From contig FN648492.1 of NCBI GenBank assembly GCA_000310025.1, forward strand, positions 1-21,445: a stretch of 21,445 bases of DNA. The letters run 5' to 3'. The notes beneath the pieces were generated by a model that was given only the letters and a program-made list of their open reading frames with translations, did not search any database and was not told the origin of the DNA. Made by a program: the position numbers and the translations under genes. Positions within the stretch are counted from its first letter, which is position 1. Every line of letters begins with the position of its first letter. Shown here in pieces: positions 1 to 9,578 of the stretch. This DNA is from Ectocarpus siliculosus (taxonomy: Eukaryota > Sar > Phaeophyceae > Ectocarpales > Ectocarpaceae).

Positions 1-24
1 TCCTTTTGTCGAAACTGTTTTCGC

Positions 25-470
25 CCCACAGCGAGAGATAAGCTGCTCAAACGACTGTGAGAGGTCTTGAAATCGTCTCAGCTACCCAGAACTGCTGGTA
101 GTTCTCGGAGGTTTGCAGTGTGGGCTGAGATCGGCAGTCCTCTGTCTCGTCCGCACATCAACAACAACAATAAAACGGGCAAGGGGTCCGCCTCTTATAC
201 AAAAGTATCTATAAAAAGAGGACCCTCAACGACAAGTGAACCAATCTGGTCGTTCCGAAGTGACGATCTGGTCGTTCCGATGTGACGATGTAACGCAGAT
301 CTTCTTGTCGACGGAGGCACTGGTTATCGACCCACAGCAAACGATAGCTGCTCAAACGACTGTGAGAGGTCTTGAAATCGTCTCAGCTACCCAGAACTGC
401 TGGTAGTTCTCGGAGGTTCGCAGTGTGGGCTGAGATCGGCATTTTCGACCCGGTCGGGCAAGGGGTCCGC
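25..470. repeat. Diverged direct repeat, two copies with a period of about 306 bp
   Basis: Copy 1 (about 25-191) and copy 2 (about 331-470) share a nearly identical core of roughly 95 bases starting at GCTGCTCAAACGACTGTGAG. Both end with CGGGCAAGGGGTCCGC, but copy 1 holds about 30 extra bases before that end. The bases before each core (a GTCGA...TCG(A/C)CCCACAGC context) also resemble each other, so the repeat probably continues left of the window. Between the copies lies a perfect-but-one 22-bp tandem duplication (244-265 and 266-287, starting ATCTGGTCGTTCCGA). No open frame of note is present. It may be the edge of a larger transposon or satellite; I cannot decide which. Confidence 0.8.
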
Positions 471-1517
471 TATGCTACTGAAAACTCCACAGACGGAAAA
501 AAAAGACTTTTGATCGACTGAGACCCAAGCTAGAGCTTGGGAGCTTGGGAATTGCGTGCCCGATGTTGGGAATTGCTTGTTGGTTTGACTTTGTGTCAAC
601 TATAGTTCGGCAGCCGCTTCGGCACAGGTAAACAACAGCTTTGGCGTGATGCCCAACCCTCCCTTCTGGTGTGCATCTCATTCCTGGCACTCCACTCATT
701 GCTACCATTCAACTCTGCATGCGCGCGCGTCTTCCCCCCTCTCCGACAGTCTCCAACTGTTTCCGACGCATCCTTTCGAGAGCCGAGGATGCTGATCAGC
801 CGAGGCGTGAGAACGGTCGCCGAGGACGCCGCCTGCTTGGGGAAATTCTTAGATTAGGGGTTTTGGTTCCAACATGCGTCTTCATCGCCTTGCTGTACCG
901 GCCGGGGATGGGGGATAATGAATGGGAGGGGGGTGGGCAGGGGGGAAGGTTTCGGGCTGCGCCTTGATGAAGTATACGTAGTATGCGTTGTGAGCGATCC
1001 TGCGCGTGATACGTTGTAGGATCCGGTTCGAGAAGAACTGTTATGATTGAATATACGCCAACGCCCAGATGCTGCGTGTTTCGCGATTCCACGACTGTAA
1101 GATTCATTTCATCCCAGAAAAAAATCCAACTATCAAAGCAGGGTGAGCTAACTCTGTCGGGTCGGCATCTACATCGTTCTTTCTTTCTCATTGAACCCAA
1201 GCACGTGAAAGCGATTGTTTCGTACACGGGACGGTTTTCACCACCCAGAAATCAACCGCGTTTGGCCCTTAAGTTTGCCGAGGGCTTCAGACAATGGAGA
1301 TTTTTGTCCGCAAAACATGACGGCGGCGGGGCACCCCTCAAAATGGACACGCGAGATTTTCACCCGTTTAGTGCCAAACCGCCTATTAGACATAACGACC
1401 TCCCCAACAACGCTGACGCACGGTACTGCTTCCGGAAGGCAAGCTGTGAAACACAAAACCAAACGTGAAATATCGTAGGCTCAAGGACATCCCGTTCGTT
1501 GCACGGCTCTCATCGAC
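471..1517. other. Intergenic stretch without a recognised gene
   Basis: I find no exon with plausible splice borders or coding-like third positions here. Open frames of up to 143 codons exist on both strands, but they overlap each other and encode compositions without domain-like character. There is a G-rich tract at 926-945. Confidence 0.5.
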
Positions 1518-1924
1518 TTGCTAGAACCCAGACGTACAACGCACAGAGGGTTCTTGTGCCCCGTACATGCCGAGGCGCTCAGAACCTCCAAGTGCTACAA
1601 AGACCCTCCTCGTCTACTTGGTAGGTTGCCTCTCGCCCTAAGACGCGAAATTATGCTCGACACTTACGGCCGTCGGGTTCAGCTCAAGGCACTCGACGAC
1701 GTACGTGACGATTCAATCGCTCGGAGTCCATCAACTCAAGGGCACAAAGGACCGCGAGCCAGATCTAGTTGACATCGATCACACCATCCAAGCCTGTATC
1801 GCTAGGCATCGTGGAGACCCCGTCTGACTTCACCACGTGTTTCGCCATCTCCGGCGGCGACACGTTTGGCCGTACGATGTCCGCCCTGCATCACAAGCAG
1901 GACAACGAAGCAGCGAAGGCGTGA
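1518..1924 (+). pseudogene. Frame-broken coding remnant of unknown origin
   Basis: Protein-like sequence runs through this stretch but switches frame at least twice. One frame carries a segment containing EIMLDTYGRRVQLKALDDV (about 1648-1707). A second frame carries DLVDIDHTIQACIARHR (about 1762-1812). A third carries VETPSDFTTCFAISGGD followed by a segment ending in EAAKA and a TGA stop at 1922-1924. Each piece has ordinary residue composition and GC-rich third positions, unlike the flanks. I do not recognise the family. A decayed transposon protein or a retro-copy would fit. The borders are approximate. Confidence 0.3.
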
Positions 1925-2720
1925 AGAAGCGGAACAGAGATCAATACCAGCGATAAAATTCGACCGGTGCCTTGGGGTGCGGGGTGAGGGTAGGCAACGG
2001 ACGATAACCCAAAAGAAAATCAAAAAACGAATTGGAGCTGGTCGAGGGTAGGGTGTAGCGTGTCTCACAGCCCCCTCGTTAGGTTAGCCACGGCATTGTA
2101 GCATTGTAATGTAGCGATATGGAACTGCCGTCCCACCGTTTCTAGACACCGCCAGACGGCAGCCTCCTTCAAAAGACGATATTTGAGTCCGTGATCATGT
2201 CCACAACAACAATTGAAATCGACACAGTTACGGAGCCCCCAACTCTGGGTGAGCGGAGAGTCTGGGGTGTGGTGGCCATGACCTGCCACTAGAGGCTAGC
2301 TATTTCCTTTGGTGCGATGTGGCGAGGAATGCCAAGCATGACCAAGCGAACTCAACCAAGCTAGGGTGCTGCGGAGAGTGGGCGAGCCTTCGTGGACTCA
2401 TTTTCTCAGCCTTCCAAAGATTCGTCAACCATTCGCAGCTGTTCTGAATCACAAGAGAAACGAAAAACCATGATCTATTATCACAGATCCCTCAGATCCT
2501 ACCCTTTATGTACGTGTGTTTGTGCTTCCTGAATCTCCGTATCCTGACCTCCGCTTAGCCCCCCTTTTTCTTCGCCGAAAGCTCAGCTTGTTGAAGTTGA
2601 GTTTTGGTGCGTATTTGAATGCGTTATTCAACGTGTTGTGACTTCTCATGAACTTTTGTGGTATGCATGGTATGTCACACGCCGGGTCGATTGTGATTTC
2701 GTCTACCGATTCATTGTTTA
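1925..2720. other. Intergenic stretch without a recognised gene
   Basis: No exon, repeat or RNA gene could be supported between the coding remnant and the inverted-repeat element that follows. Confidence 0.5.
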
Positions 2721-2817
2721 GGCCGTGTATTAACGAAGCGCCAAAAATAAAATGAAATAAAATCAAAATCAAAATCGAGCTCTGATTGGTCGAAACACTC
2801 ATACCTCCTGACGAGGT

Positions 2818-2892
2818 CCTTTGATTTTATGGGCGTTCCTCTCTCTGGGAAAAAGTCCCCGAGGGACTTTTCTTATCAAAATCAAAATCAAA
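2818..2892. repeat. Short inverted repeat inside the 1.2 kb element
   Basis: CTTTGATTTT near 2819 is mirrored by AAAATCAAAG near 2891, with a further complementary core (AAAAGTCCC / GGGACTTTT) between 2850 and 2873. The stretch could fold into a hairpin. It is probably a subterminal structure of the element rather than a gene. Confidence 0.5.
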
Positions 2893-3252
2893 GAGGCAAG
2901 GAGTTCAAGACTTCGAAGGTTTGGAGCACCTGCCGCGAGGCCGCTGCAAAGCAAGCGTACGACACGACCTGCTGTACACTGTTCTTAGATCGGCACCCTA
3001 CCACCGAGACCATGGCCATTGTTTGTAGCCAGAAGACGCTGCTCGCCGGCAAGCCCAAAACCTGGTCGGGTCGTTGGGTGCTCGATGAGAAAATGTCGAT
3101 CGTGACAAGCGGTGAACGGACTGACCATCAAAACAGGGCTGCGCGGTTTTTTCGGGCTGTTCTGTGCGGGAGAGGGAATGTAGTTGCAACCCTTTTTCTC
3201 CACACTCACGATACCCCAAGGCATCTAACCTTGTACGAGGAAGATGGTGGGT

Positions 3253-3563
3253 AGAACTACCTCCCGCCGCGTGGCATTGCTAATGCTGTTGCCTCCTCCT
3301 TCGAAAAGTTATTGCTGGAAAACTAAACTGTGAGCAGACAATCGGGGCGAACTTGAACCAACCGCTCTACTTTAGGGTCAAACAAACAAAAAATCCCGAT
3401 ACGCACGATCCCCCACGGTAGCAGACCTTGGGCTTGCAAAATGGAGCAGAGAGGTAGCTCCCGCCGAGTGGCGTTGCTGTTGCTGTTGCTTCCTCCTTCG
3501 AACCGTATCGGTGGAAAACCTAACTGGTGACACAATAAATCACGGAACTTGAAGTGACCGCTC
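3253..3563 (+). repeat. Diverged direct repeat of about 114 bp, two copies
   Basis: Copy 1 (3253-3366) and copy 2 (3450-3563) align along their whole length. They share blocks such as CTCCCGCCG, TTGCCTCCTCCTTCGAA (one mismatch), TGGAAAAC and GAACTTGAA, and both end ACCGCTC. Identity is by eye about 75-80 percent. The 83-base spacer is unrelated. Both copies lie inside the 1.2 kb inverted-repeat element. Confidence 0.75.
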
Positions 3564-4183
3564 GCGACCGTCGGCATTTTTGCTTCAACACAACCGTTTT
3601 TTTTCCGGCGCATTCGGCACCTCATGGCGCCAACCTTGGCATTGCCCCAACAGCCCATGGTACCAGCTCCTTCCGGATACCGTTCTTGAGGCAAGTCGTT
3701 CTTTATTTGGCGAGATATCGGCTAGCACGTGAACAGAAGAGCGTAAAAATCACCGCTTCGCGGCCGGCTCTTCCCCTGGCGCCACGTCTAAATGATATTT
3801 CGCGCCATCTGTCTCCTATCCACGTTAACATGGTCGACCCCCTTTTGTCAGTGTTCCACGATAACGCATTTTGATTTCGATTTTCGGCCCGTATCGATTT
3901 TGATTTTCGACGCTTCGTTAATACACGGCCTCATTCTGTCGGGTACGCGTACTCGATCGCAATACCGATGGACACACGGGATATCCAGCGAGCGCAGACA
4001 TGTGAAAAGCATAAAAAGTCTTCATATGATCAGTTCTCATTAGGTTTGACCTGTGTTTTGACCTGAAGTCTCCAGCTACGGTAGCTACGTGCAACGCTTG
4101 CGGTGCTATATAGGTTGTCCTTGCGTCACTTGGGTGTTCTCTCTGCATCAATTGGCCGAGGGATACTGCCTACTCGGGCGACC

Positions 4184-4533
4184 TTAAGTTTTGAGAACTT
4201 TGTACCCCTCTTGCTTCGCTTGTTCTTCATTCGTGCAGTCGGCATGCGAATGCGTAAAGCGAACGATACTGAATTCGCAACCGAGAAAGTCGTATTCCTT
4301 CTTTTTGGTACTGCGATTTTATCGGGTGCAAATTCAGTATCGTTCGCTTTTTACCCATTCGCGTGCCAACTGTACGAACGAAGAGCACCCACAAAGGCGG
4401 ATAGCAGTACCAAAAAGAAGGAATGCGACTTTATCGGTTGCACATTCAGTAATGTCCGTTTTACCCATTCGCGTGCCGACTGCACGAACGAAGAGCAAGC
4501 GAGGCAAGAGGGGTACAAAGTCACCAAAACTTA
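4184..4533. mobile_element. Fold-back element with nested, three-unit inverted structure
   Basis: The left arm (about 4185-4315) begins TAAGTTTTG and the right arm (about 4403-4533) ends CAAAACTTA. Reverse-complementing the right arm reproduces the left one over about 130 bases with scattered changes, including TTTGTACCCCTCTTGC and ATTCCTTCTTTTTGGTACTG. The middle (about 4316-4402) is not spacer: it is a third copy of the arm's inner half, in the right-arm orientation (TTTATCGGGTGCA... against TTTATCGGTTGCA...). The whole could fold as a long hairpin. No coding capacity is seen. It looks like a fold-back MITE that gained an internal duplication. Confidence 0.8.
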
Positions 4534-4774
4534 GGATCCGTCGTCGGTTTCGCCGGCCATCATGATGCAGCAGCAGCACCATGCAGCCCAAACGCGCATC
4601 TCGCAAACACGACCATGCAGCCTAAACCAGTACGCACACAGCAGCAGCGGGGACCCAGGGGAAGGCCAGTGCCTTCCTTGCATATCCTCCACCGAACGGG
4701 ATGAGACAACAAACGAAATTCTGTACACTCCGGAAGCCCCACCAGATAGCTGCTGCCAGCGGTTATAGAGCAAC

Positions 4775-6686
4775 TCACCCCATTACCCCTGCGGCCTGAA
4801 AGACCACGACGAACTCCCTCTCTGGGCGGTAGTCCTTGACCCGCCTCACGATCTGACCGAGGTCGTCCTCTTCCCCCGCCTCCTGCCCCGCCGCCTTCAT
4901 GCTCTCGAACTCCGTCAAGGGCACGTACATGGAAGGAATGCCGCCGAACTTGTCCGTCTGCGGTTCATGTTGGGCGTCCACGGGCAGAAGGCAACGGCGG
5001 CACGTGTAAGTAAAAAAATGCAACTGTCTTGACACCGCCCATCACGTCTTGCAAACTGATTCTGGCGCACGATTGTACTTCATTTTGAAAAACAAGCCAT
5101 CGGTATGGAGGTAAATGGCTTTTTGCTTAGGCTTGACCCGCCGCGAATCAAAGCCGGGGGACGCCGACTGCTACTGTTTCTGTCCATTGGTGCGTCAAGT
5201 CTGTTACAGTACCACCAACCGTTTCGATCGCCTTCGCGTGGTTCATTCGAGGACCAGCGTTCGGCCAAGATTCTGTGTCGGAACTAGCAGCTCAAGTTCC
5301 AAGCCTCGTCAGTACAGTTCGCCAAACACACTCATCAACCGGGCATCCGACAACGGCAAACGCCCAGGGGACCACAGTGAACAAACCGACGTAACGTCTG
5401 ACTGCTGTAGCTGACCTCGTTAAGCTTGTCTTCCTTCCGAGCATCGTCGTAGTTGGCAAAAATGGCCCCCCTGCCCATCTCCTGGTGGCCCTCCCAGCTC
5501 ATGCTGCACAGGTACTGCCCGGTCCGCTTGATGTAGGCCTGCGAGTGTGTCAGGAATTTTCAGGTCTGTGACACATGACTTACAGCTGTTCCAGAGATAC
5601 GTTTACCCAGCTACGAGCCAGAAAAAACTTCAAGGTGGTTGCTGTCCATCTCGTGCGGGGGCCCTAACTCAATAGCAAATTGTATAGGAAATCAGAACGC
5701 CAGTAACGAACATGGCGTTCGAAGCACGTTTGTTCTTGCTTCGCGGTATTCTTTGCCCGACTCGTTCTTCACGCGTTTTACACGAGAGCCTCTGCAACGG
5801 TTAGGACGCACCATATTGCAACGGAGTACAATAAGGACCTGCTCGGGTTCGCAGATACGCATAAGGCTTCGGAGTGGGTGATATGGCCTCCCTGGGTCCA
5901 GCCGAAAACATATGTTTTGTTTTTCTTACATTCTCTTCTGGGGATGCCGGGATTTTCGCTTTTTTTCCGTGTGTGACTGGTTTTCTCTGCATTCGTTCTG
6001 TTAGCTCTGACAACACGAATCGCAGGAGATCTTCAGAGATCTACACCGTCGTGTGGCGTGGTGTCGACTCCGTGCACGTGTCTAAGCAGCCACGGCTAAG
6101 AATAACCATGTACCCCAACCACCCTCGCGACACTCTCGGCGCAGACCACCACGACGCACCTTATACTCCTTCTCCCACGACCCCACCCCGCTAAGCCCCT
6201 CGCTCCCGGGGGCCTTGCCCCCTCCCTCTTCCCCTCCCGTTGTCGCCGGGGCGGGACTGGGGGGCTCGACGCTCTTACCGAAGCCCTTGGCCGCCATCAC
6301 CCTTGCGGTCGCGGCCGTTTCCCTGACGTGTGATGGCGTGAAAAGGCGGCAGTCGGTAACTCGATACGTCGGCAGTGGGGGGTGCAACAGCAAAGGGGCT
6401 ACAAGTAGAAAAAAATGCGCCCAGAAAACTCGGCTACACATGCATGTACGTGTCAAGGCGCGGCAAAATAGCACGGCGAGAGAGGGAGACCAGATCGAAA
6501 CGCCTGGCGAAACGAGGAGATGCGACCTCGGGGTTTCTATTCAAAAGGCACCTATCACCTTTGGGCCAGCCCTGCTCTGGCAGGAGGAAGAAGGAACGCT
6601 TCGGCCAGGAAGGGGGCGCTCAAGCAGCAGTAGGCGATCACCGCTCCCAGGATGGCGGCGGCGGTGGTGGTGGTGGTGGTGGGCAT
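4775..6686 (-). CDS. Plastid-targeted protein of unknown family, four exons, 198 aa
   Basis: I do not recognise the family. The exons are 6686-6559, 6322-6160, 5538-5416 and 4957-4779 (the coding frame stops at 4777-4775). Donors are AG|GTGATA, AAG|GTGCGT and GAG|GTCAGC; acceptors are GTCAG|G, CGCAG|G and CGCAG|A. Phases (2, 0, 0) agree throughout, which makes the model firm. Residues 1-30 are a signal peptide (Thr/Ala-rich n-region, hydrophobic core AAILGAVIAYCCLSAPFL, cleavage after AEA). The next residue is Phe31, as in the ASA-F motif that sends heterokont proteins across the plastid membranes. A basic, Ala-rich transit segment (about 31-60) and a Pro/Gly linker (about 60-85) follow. The mature domain (about 90-198) has conserved-looking blocks WEGHQEMGRGAIFANYDDA (111-129) and IVRRVKDYRPEREFVVVF (174-191). 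There is no membrane span or catalytic motif. The TGA overlaps a good donor (see findings), so the C-terminus is less certain than the rest. Confidence 0.82.
5546..6159 (-). other. Intron 2 of the plastid-protein gene
   Basis: This stretch of about 610 bases between exon 2 (ending at 6160) and exon 3 (starting at 5538) holds no recognised gene. Open frames of about 70-100 codons occur on both strands without splice support. The last eight bases before exon 3 (5539-5545) belong to its acceptor. Confidence 0.6.
6655..6682. repeat. GGT/GGC microsatellite inside the signal-peptide codons
   Basis: An in-frame trinucleotide run, read on the minus strand as six ACC codons followed by three GCC codons, encodes Thr3-Thr8 and Ala9-Ala11 of the plastid-protein leader. 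Length changes would alter only the n-region of the signal peptide. Confidence 0.8.
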
Positions 6687-6991
6687 TCTCGTCAATAACG
6701 ATGAAGCTGCCGCGTGTCTCCTTGCTGCCGATCGCGGCTTCGCACTAGAAATTACCCGTACGGTTCTTCTTGAGCTCAACACGAGGCTGTTCTGTCGACA
6801 ACGCCGGGTGTGGTTGGCGGGGCTTGTGTCCGGGAACTGGGGGAGTAGGGGTGGTGCGTTCAATCGATCGCATCGTGGAAGGAGAAAAGGTGGGATGGAG
6901 AGGCACACGGAGAGGAAACAGGTTGTTTCAATATGTCGTTAGCACCAACGTCTGCCACCCGGTGAAATTGAATCGAAATGGTAAACGGCAC

Positions 6992-7657
6992 TACTGCTGT
7001 CTATTGTCGGATAGGTTCGGCCTTCCTCGAACCTCTTCCGAGCGTCACGTCTACTGTTGTACATCCAGGGAGAGCTGAATGGCACGGGATGTTGCATACT
7101 GCTGTACATACAATATGGCACCAACCACACGGCATTCTCGGTCCAACAGACTTGAGGTGTCGGGAATCAAACCTCCACATGAAGGATTTCCACAAGATAT
7201 CCACCATCGGTTTGACGGCGTATTATTACAACACAGACGGAACCCTTGATCAGGTGACTCAACGGAGACCTCTTGTACCGGTGATGAGTGCATGCAGGCC
7301 GTACGTCTGTAGGTGGTACTGCTGTAGATTACAATAGTACAGGAGTTGTTCTTCAGCTTCCAATACTGCTGTATCCAACAATACCCCGCGGATCATCGCT
7401 GCAATAGTAGCCCCTCACTGAGCAGGTTACAAAGAGTGCGATGGAAATTCCTCACGCACACTAGTGGTACCAAGGGACTGGAGAGCTGTGAGGGGGAGAT
7501 AAAGCCGGTTTGTGTACGTTCCCTGGTATCAACTCTGGCTTGTCGCGAACATATACAATACCAATCTAGGAGGGGGAAATCAATCTCGTCATTTGCAGTT
7601 GTACATCACACTCGTTGTCGGTGTTTTTGGAACGTAGCAAGGCAGACTGCTGTATAC
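6992..7657 (+). repeat. Cluster of TACTGCTGTA-like motifs
   Basis: The decamer TACTGCTGTA or a one- or two-base variant occurs six times in about 660 bases: near 6992, 7052, 7097, 7317, 7364 and 7645, all in plus orientation. Flanking bases differ, so these are not copies of one longer repeat. Isolated matches occur elsewhere (5401, 16618, 20502, and inverted near 14896). Function unknown; see findings. Confidence 0.6.
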
Positions 7658-8453
7658 GTTACATGACATCTACGGAGGGCCGCAGGAGGAAGGTAAACAT
7701 GTGCACGAGTGCTCAGAAAACAGCGACCTCTGTTGGAGCTCTACCTTCATTGATCAAGGGGTGGTCAGCATAACTTAAGCACAGCCATGACATTTCGGCA
7801 TCCACACCATACACTCACCTCCATGGGGATTCCTTGCTCCCAACACACGCTCTGTTGCTCTCTCTGCGCAGTCGCTCTGTTCCGCTCCTACCGCTCTCTG
7901 CTCTGTGCTTGTAGCTCTGTCTTCATGTCTACGGTGCCCCCCCCCACACCCAAATCATCGTAGATTGTGGAGATCTTATCAAGGCTCCCCCCTCACACTT
8001 TCTGCTGGCGGTACAGTCTGCTGTTGACTTCGCCGCACTACACACCGACCACTACCACCCCGGTCGCCAAAGATGAAGCCGCTGTACCATGACAGAGCAG
8101 AGAGCATCGCGCTTACGTTCACGCAGAACCCTTTGGCTTCCCAGGCAAGCGTCTACAGATAGTGTGTGTCCTCTTGACACAAGCACCTGGGTTTGAATTT
8201 TGAATCGCCTCTGTGTTTTTCCCCAACTCGTTGCTTCATGTTATGGTGGTCGACAGCAGCAGGAAATGCTGGTGGGATGGGCATGTTTAGCTGCATGAAC
8301 TGTGATTATCCTACAGCAGGACCAAACGCCGTCGCGCTGTTATTTTCGATGCCCTTGCGCATATGTAATTCGGCATACTATGGTGTAGCAGACCACGATC
8401 TAAAAAATATGTTATGTGCAGCATTGACGTGATGGGGGGGGTGGGGGACGAAA

Positions 8454-8454
8454 C

Positions 8455-8529
<75 letters not shown>
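8454..8529. repeat. GA dinucleotide microsatellite
   Basis: More than thirty GA units, interrupted by GGGC near 8460 and a CC near 8489. It lies in the divergent intergenic region about 1 kb before gene 2. Confidence 0.95.
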
Positions 8530-8531
<2 letters not shown>

Positions 8532-9578
8532 AGCCTAGAGCCGTCATGCCTTACAGTATCTCCGTGGCACAGTCGTGATGTAGCCTATGTACAGTAATCG
8601 TTACGTACCTCGTTTTCCAACAACTTTGCTACTGCTCGTAGAATGAGCATAAGTCGAGCGCTGCAAACAGATCTACCACCCCACGGGAAGAAGAGCGGTC
8701 TGCGAGGACATCTCGGCGGTAAAACGAAAACAGTCAAAGCTGCGTGGAGGACAAGTGTAGAGGTGACGCAGTCATTGGTACACGTACGAAAGTTCGACAA
8801 GATACGACCTGAGCGGAGTATCTTGCTGGTCGGTGTGAAGCAAGAAACCCCAAATGCGGATACGACTTGTCCAAAGACGCCTGCGGAGATGAGGAGTGGG
8901 AAGGAAGTCTTGTGACTATATAGATATCCTCCTCTCTGTCTTCAGTGCTGCACACTCTCTCTTTCCGAGACCTTTCCCCTTGTCATATCTCAAGAAAGAA
9001 AACTGCCAGCCCCCGGTAGTGGGCCAAGATTACCACGACCTAAGTCCACCATCCAAAGAGGGAACCCTGTGTCCCTACCGTAGCTGAAGTGTTTGGAAGT
9101 ATTCAGCCCGAAACAAGGCCATCGAAACACTGTTTTCGTCGGCCAATGAAAACGAGAGGTTGCTTCCGAGTCAAGCGGCCCTCCAGATGGAAAAATTGGA
9201 ACACGTTTTTGCCACCTTATGGTACAGGCAGTCGGAGGGCACGCGTGCGCGCGGAGGGGGGGGGGATCCGTCACCCGTGGGGCGTAATTACCTGTAGGCC
9301 CGGCCGAGGGGTTTCCGCAAAAATATATATTGCCAAACCCCAGTGATGAGGCGCGAGCGTCCCCCCCACCCGCCGGAGTCATAGGATCTCAAAATCTACA
9401 TCATGGACGGGAAAAATTCCATCAGCAAGTGATATCCACTATTTACGCATACTTGTACTCACGACTGCTGTCCTCCGTTGTGCATCGACTGGCTTTTTGT
9501 TTTGCTTGGTCACGTTATTTCCAGACAGAGGACCACAACAACAGCAGCAGCGATAGCGGCACAGCACTCGCGCCCCCG

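Larger units (their letters stand above)
2721..3931. mobile_element. Non-autonomous terminal-inverted-repeat element, about 1.2 kb
   Basis: The two ends are inverted copies: the left end begins A then GGCCGTGTATTAACGAAG at 2721-2740, and the exact reverse complement closes the element at 3912-3931. The match continues inward in imperfect form through AT-rich blocks of repeated ATCAAA, giving inverted ends of about 40-50 bases. The flanking octamers are CATTGTTT and CATTCTGT (6 of 8 identical), which could be a decayed 8-bp target duplication of the hAT kind, but that is weak. No transposase motif is visible in the internal frames (longest 141 codons at 2829-3254), so it would depend on another element for movement. 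It also contains a diverged internal direct repeat at 3253-3563. Confidence 0.7.
6687..9578. promoter_or_regulatory. Shared divergent intergenic region between genes 1 and 2
   Basis: The two coding starts at 6686 (minus) and 9579 (plus) face away from each other, so this 2.9 kb must hold both promoters and 5' leaders. I could not place a TATA box or transcription start with confidence. Recognisable contents are a cluster of TACTGCTGTA-like motifs (6992-7655), CT-rich sequence at 7850-7925 and a GA microsatellite at 8454-8529. A TTTCCAG acceptor-like site ends at 9524 in frame with gene 2; it may mark a 5' leader intron. No other exon was found. Confidence 0.45.

Noticed and set aside
2829-3254. 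141-codon frame inside the 1.2 kb element, considered as a transposase
   Set aside because: No catalytic acidic triad, zinc finger or helix-turn-helix is visible. The length is too short for a transposase and the codon usage is not coding-like.
4562-4740. Possible fifth exon of the plastid-protein gene
   Set aside because: One acceptor gives a matching phase, but the peptide is Cys/Gly-rich low complexity with no resemblance to the rest and soon meets a stop. The frame's own stop at 4775 is the simpler end.
6312-6340. Alternative donor TTCG|GTAAGA inside exon 2 of the plastid-protein gene (near 6285)
   Set aside because: It is a good donor by sequence, but using it shifts exon 3 out of the frame that carries the conserved-looking GRGAIFANY block. 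The later AAG|GTGCGT donor keeps it.
6215-6748. 177-codon plus-strand frame over exons 1 and 2 of the plastid-protein gene
   Set aside because: It is the antisense of well-supported minus-strand exons and contains a Trp run produced by the GGT microsatellite.
8454-8529. GA repeat considered as a CRISPR array or satellite
   Set aside because: It is a plain dinucleotide microsatellite with no spacer-repeat structure.
8990-9382. 130-codon minus-strand frame before gene 2
   Set aside because: Pro/Gly/Arg-rich reading of GC-rich sequence with no motif; it overlaps other random frames.
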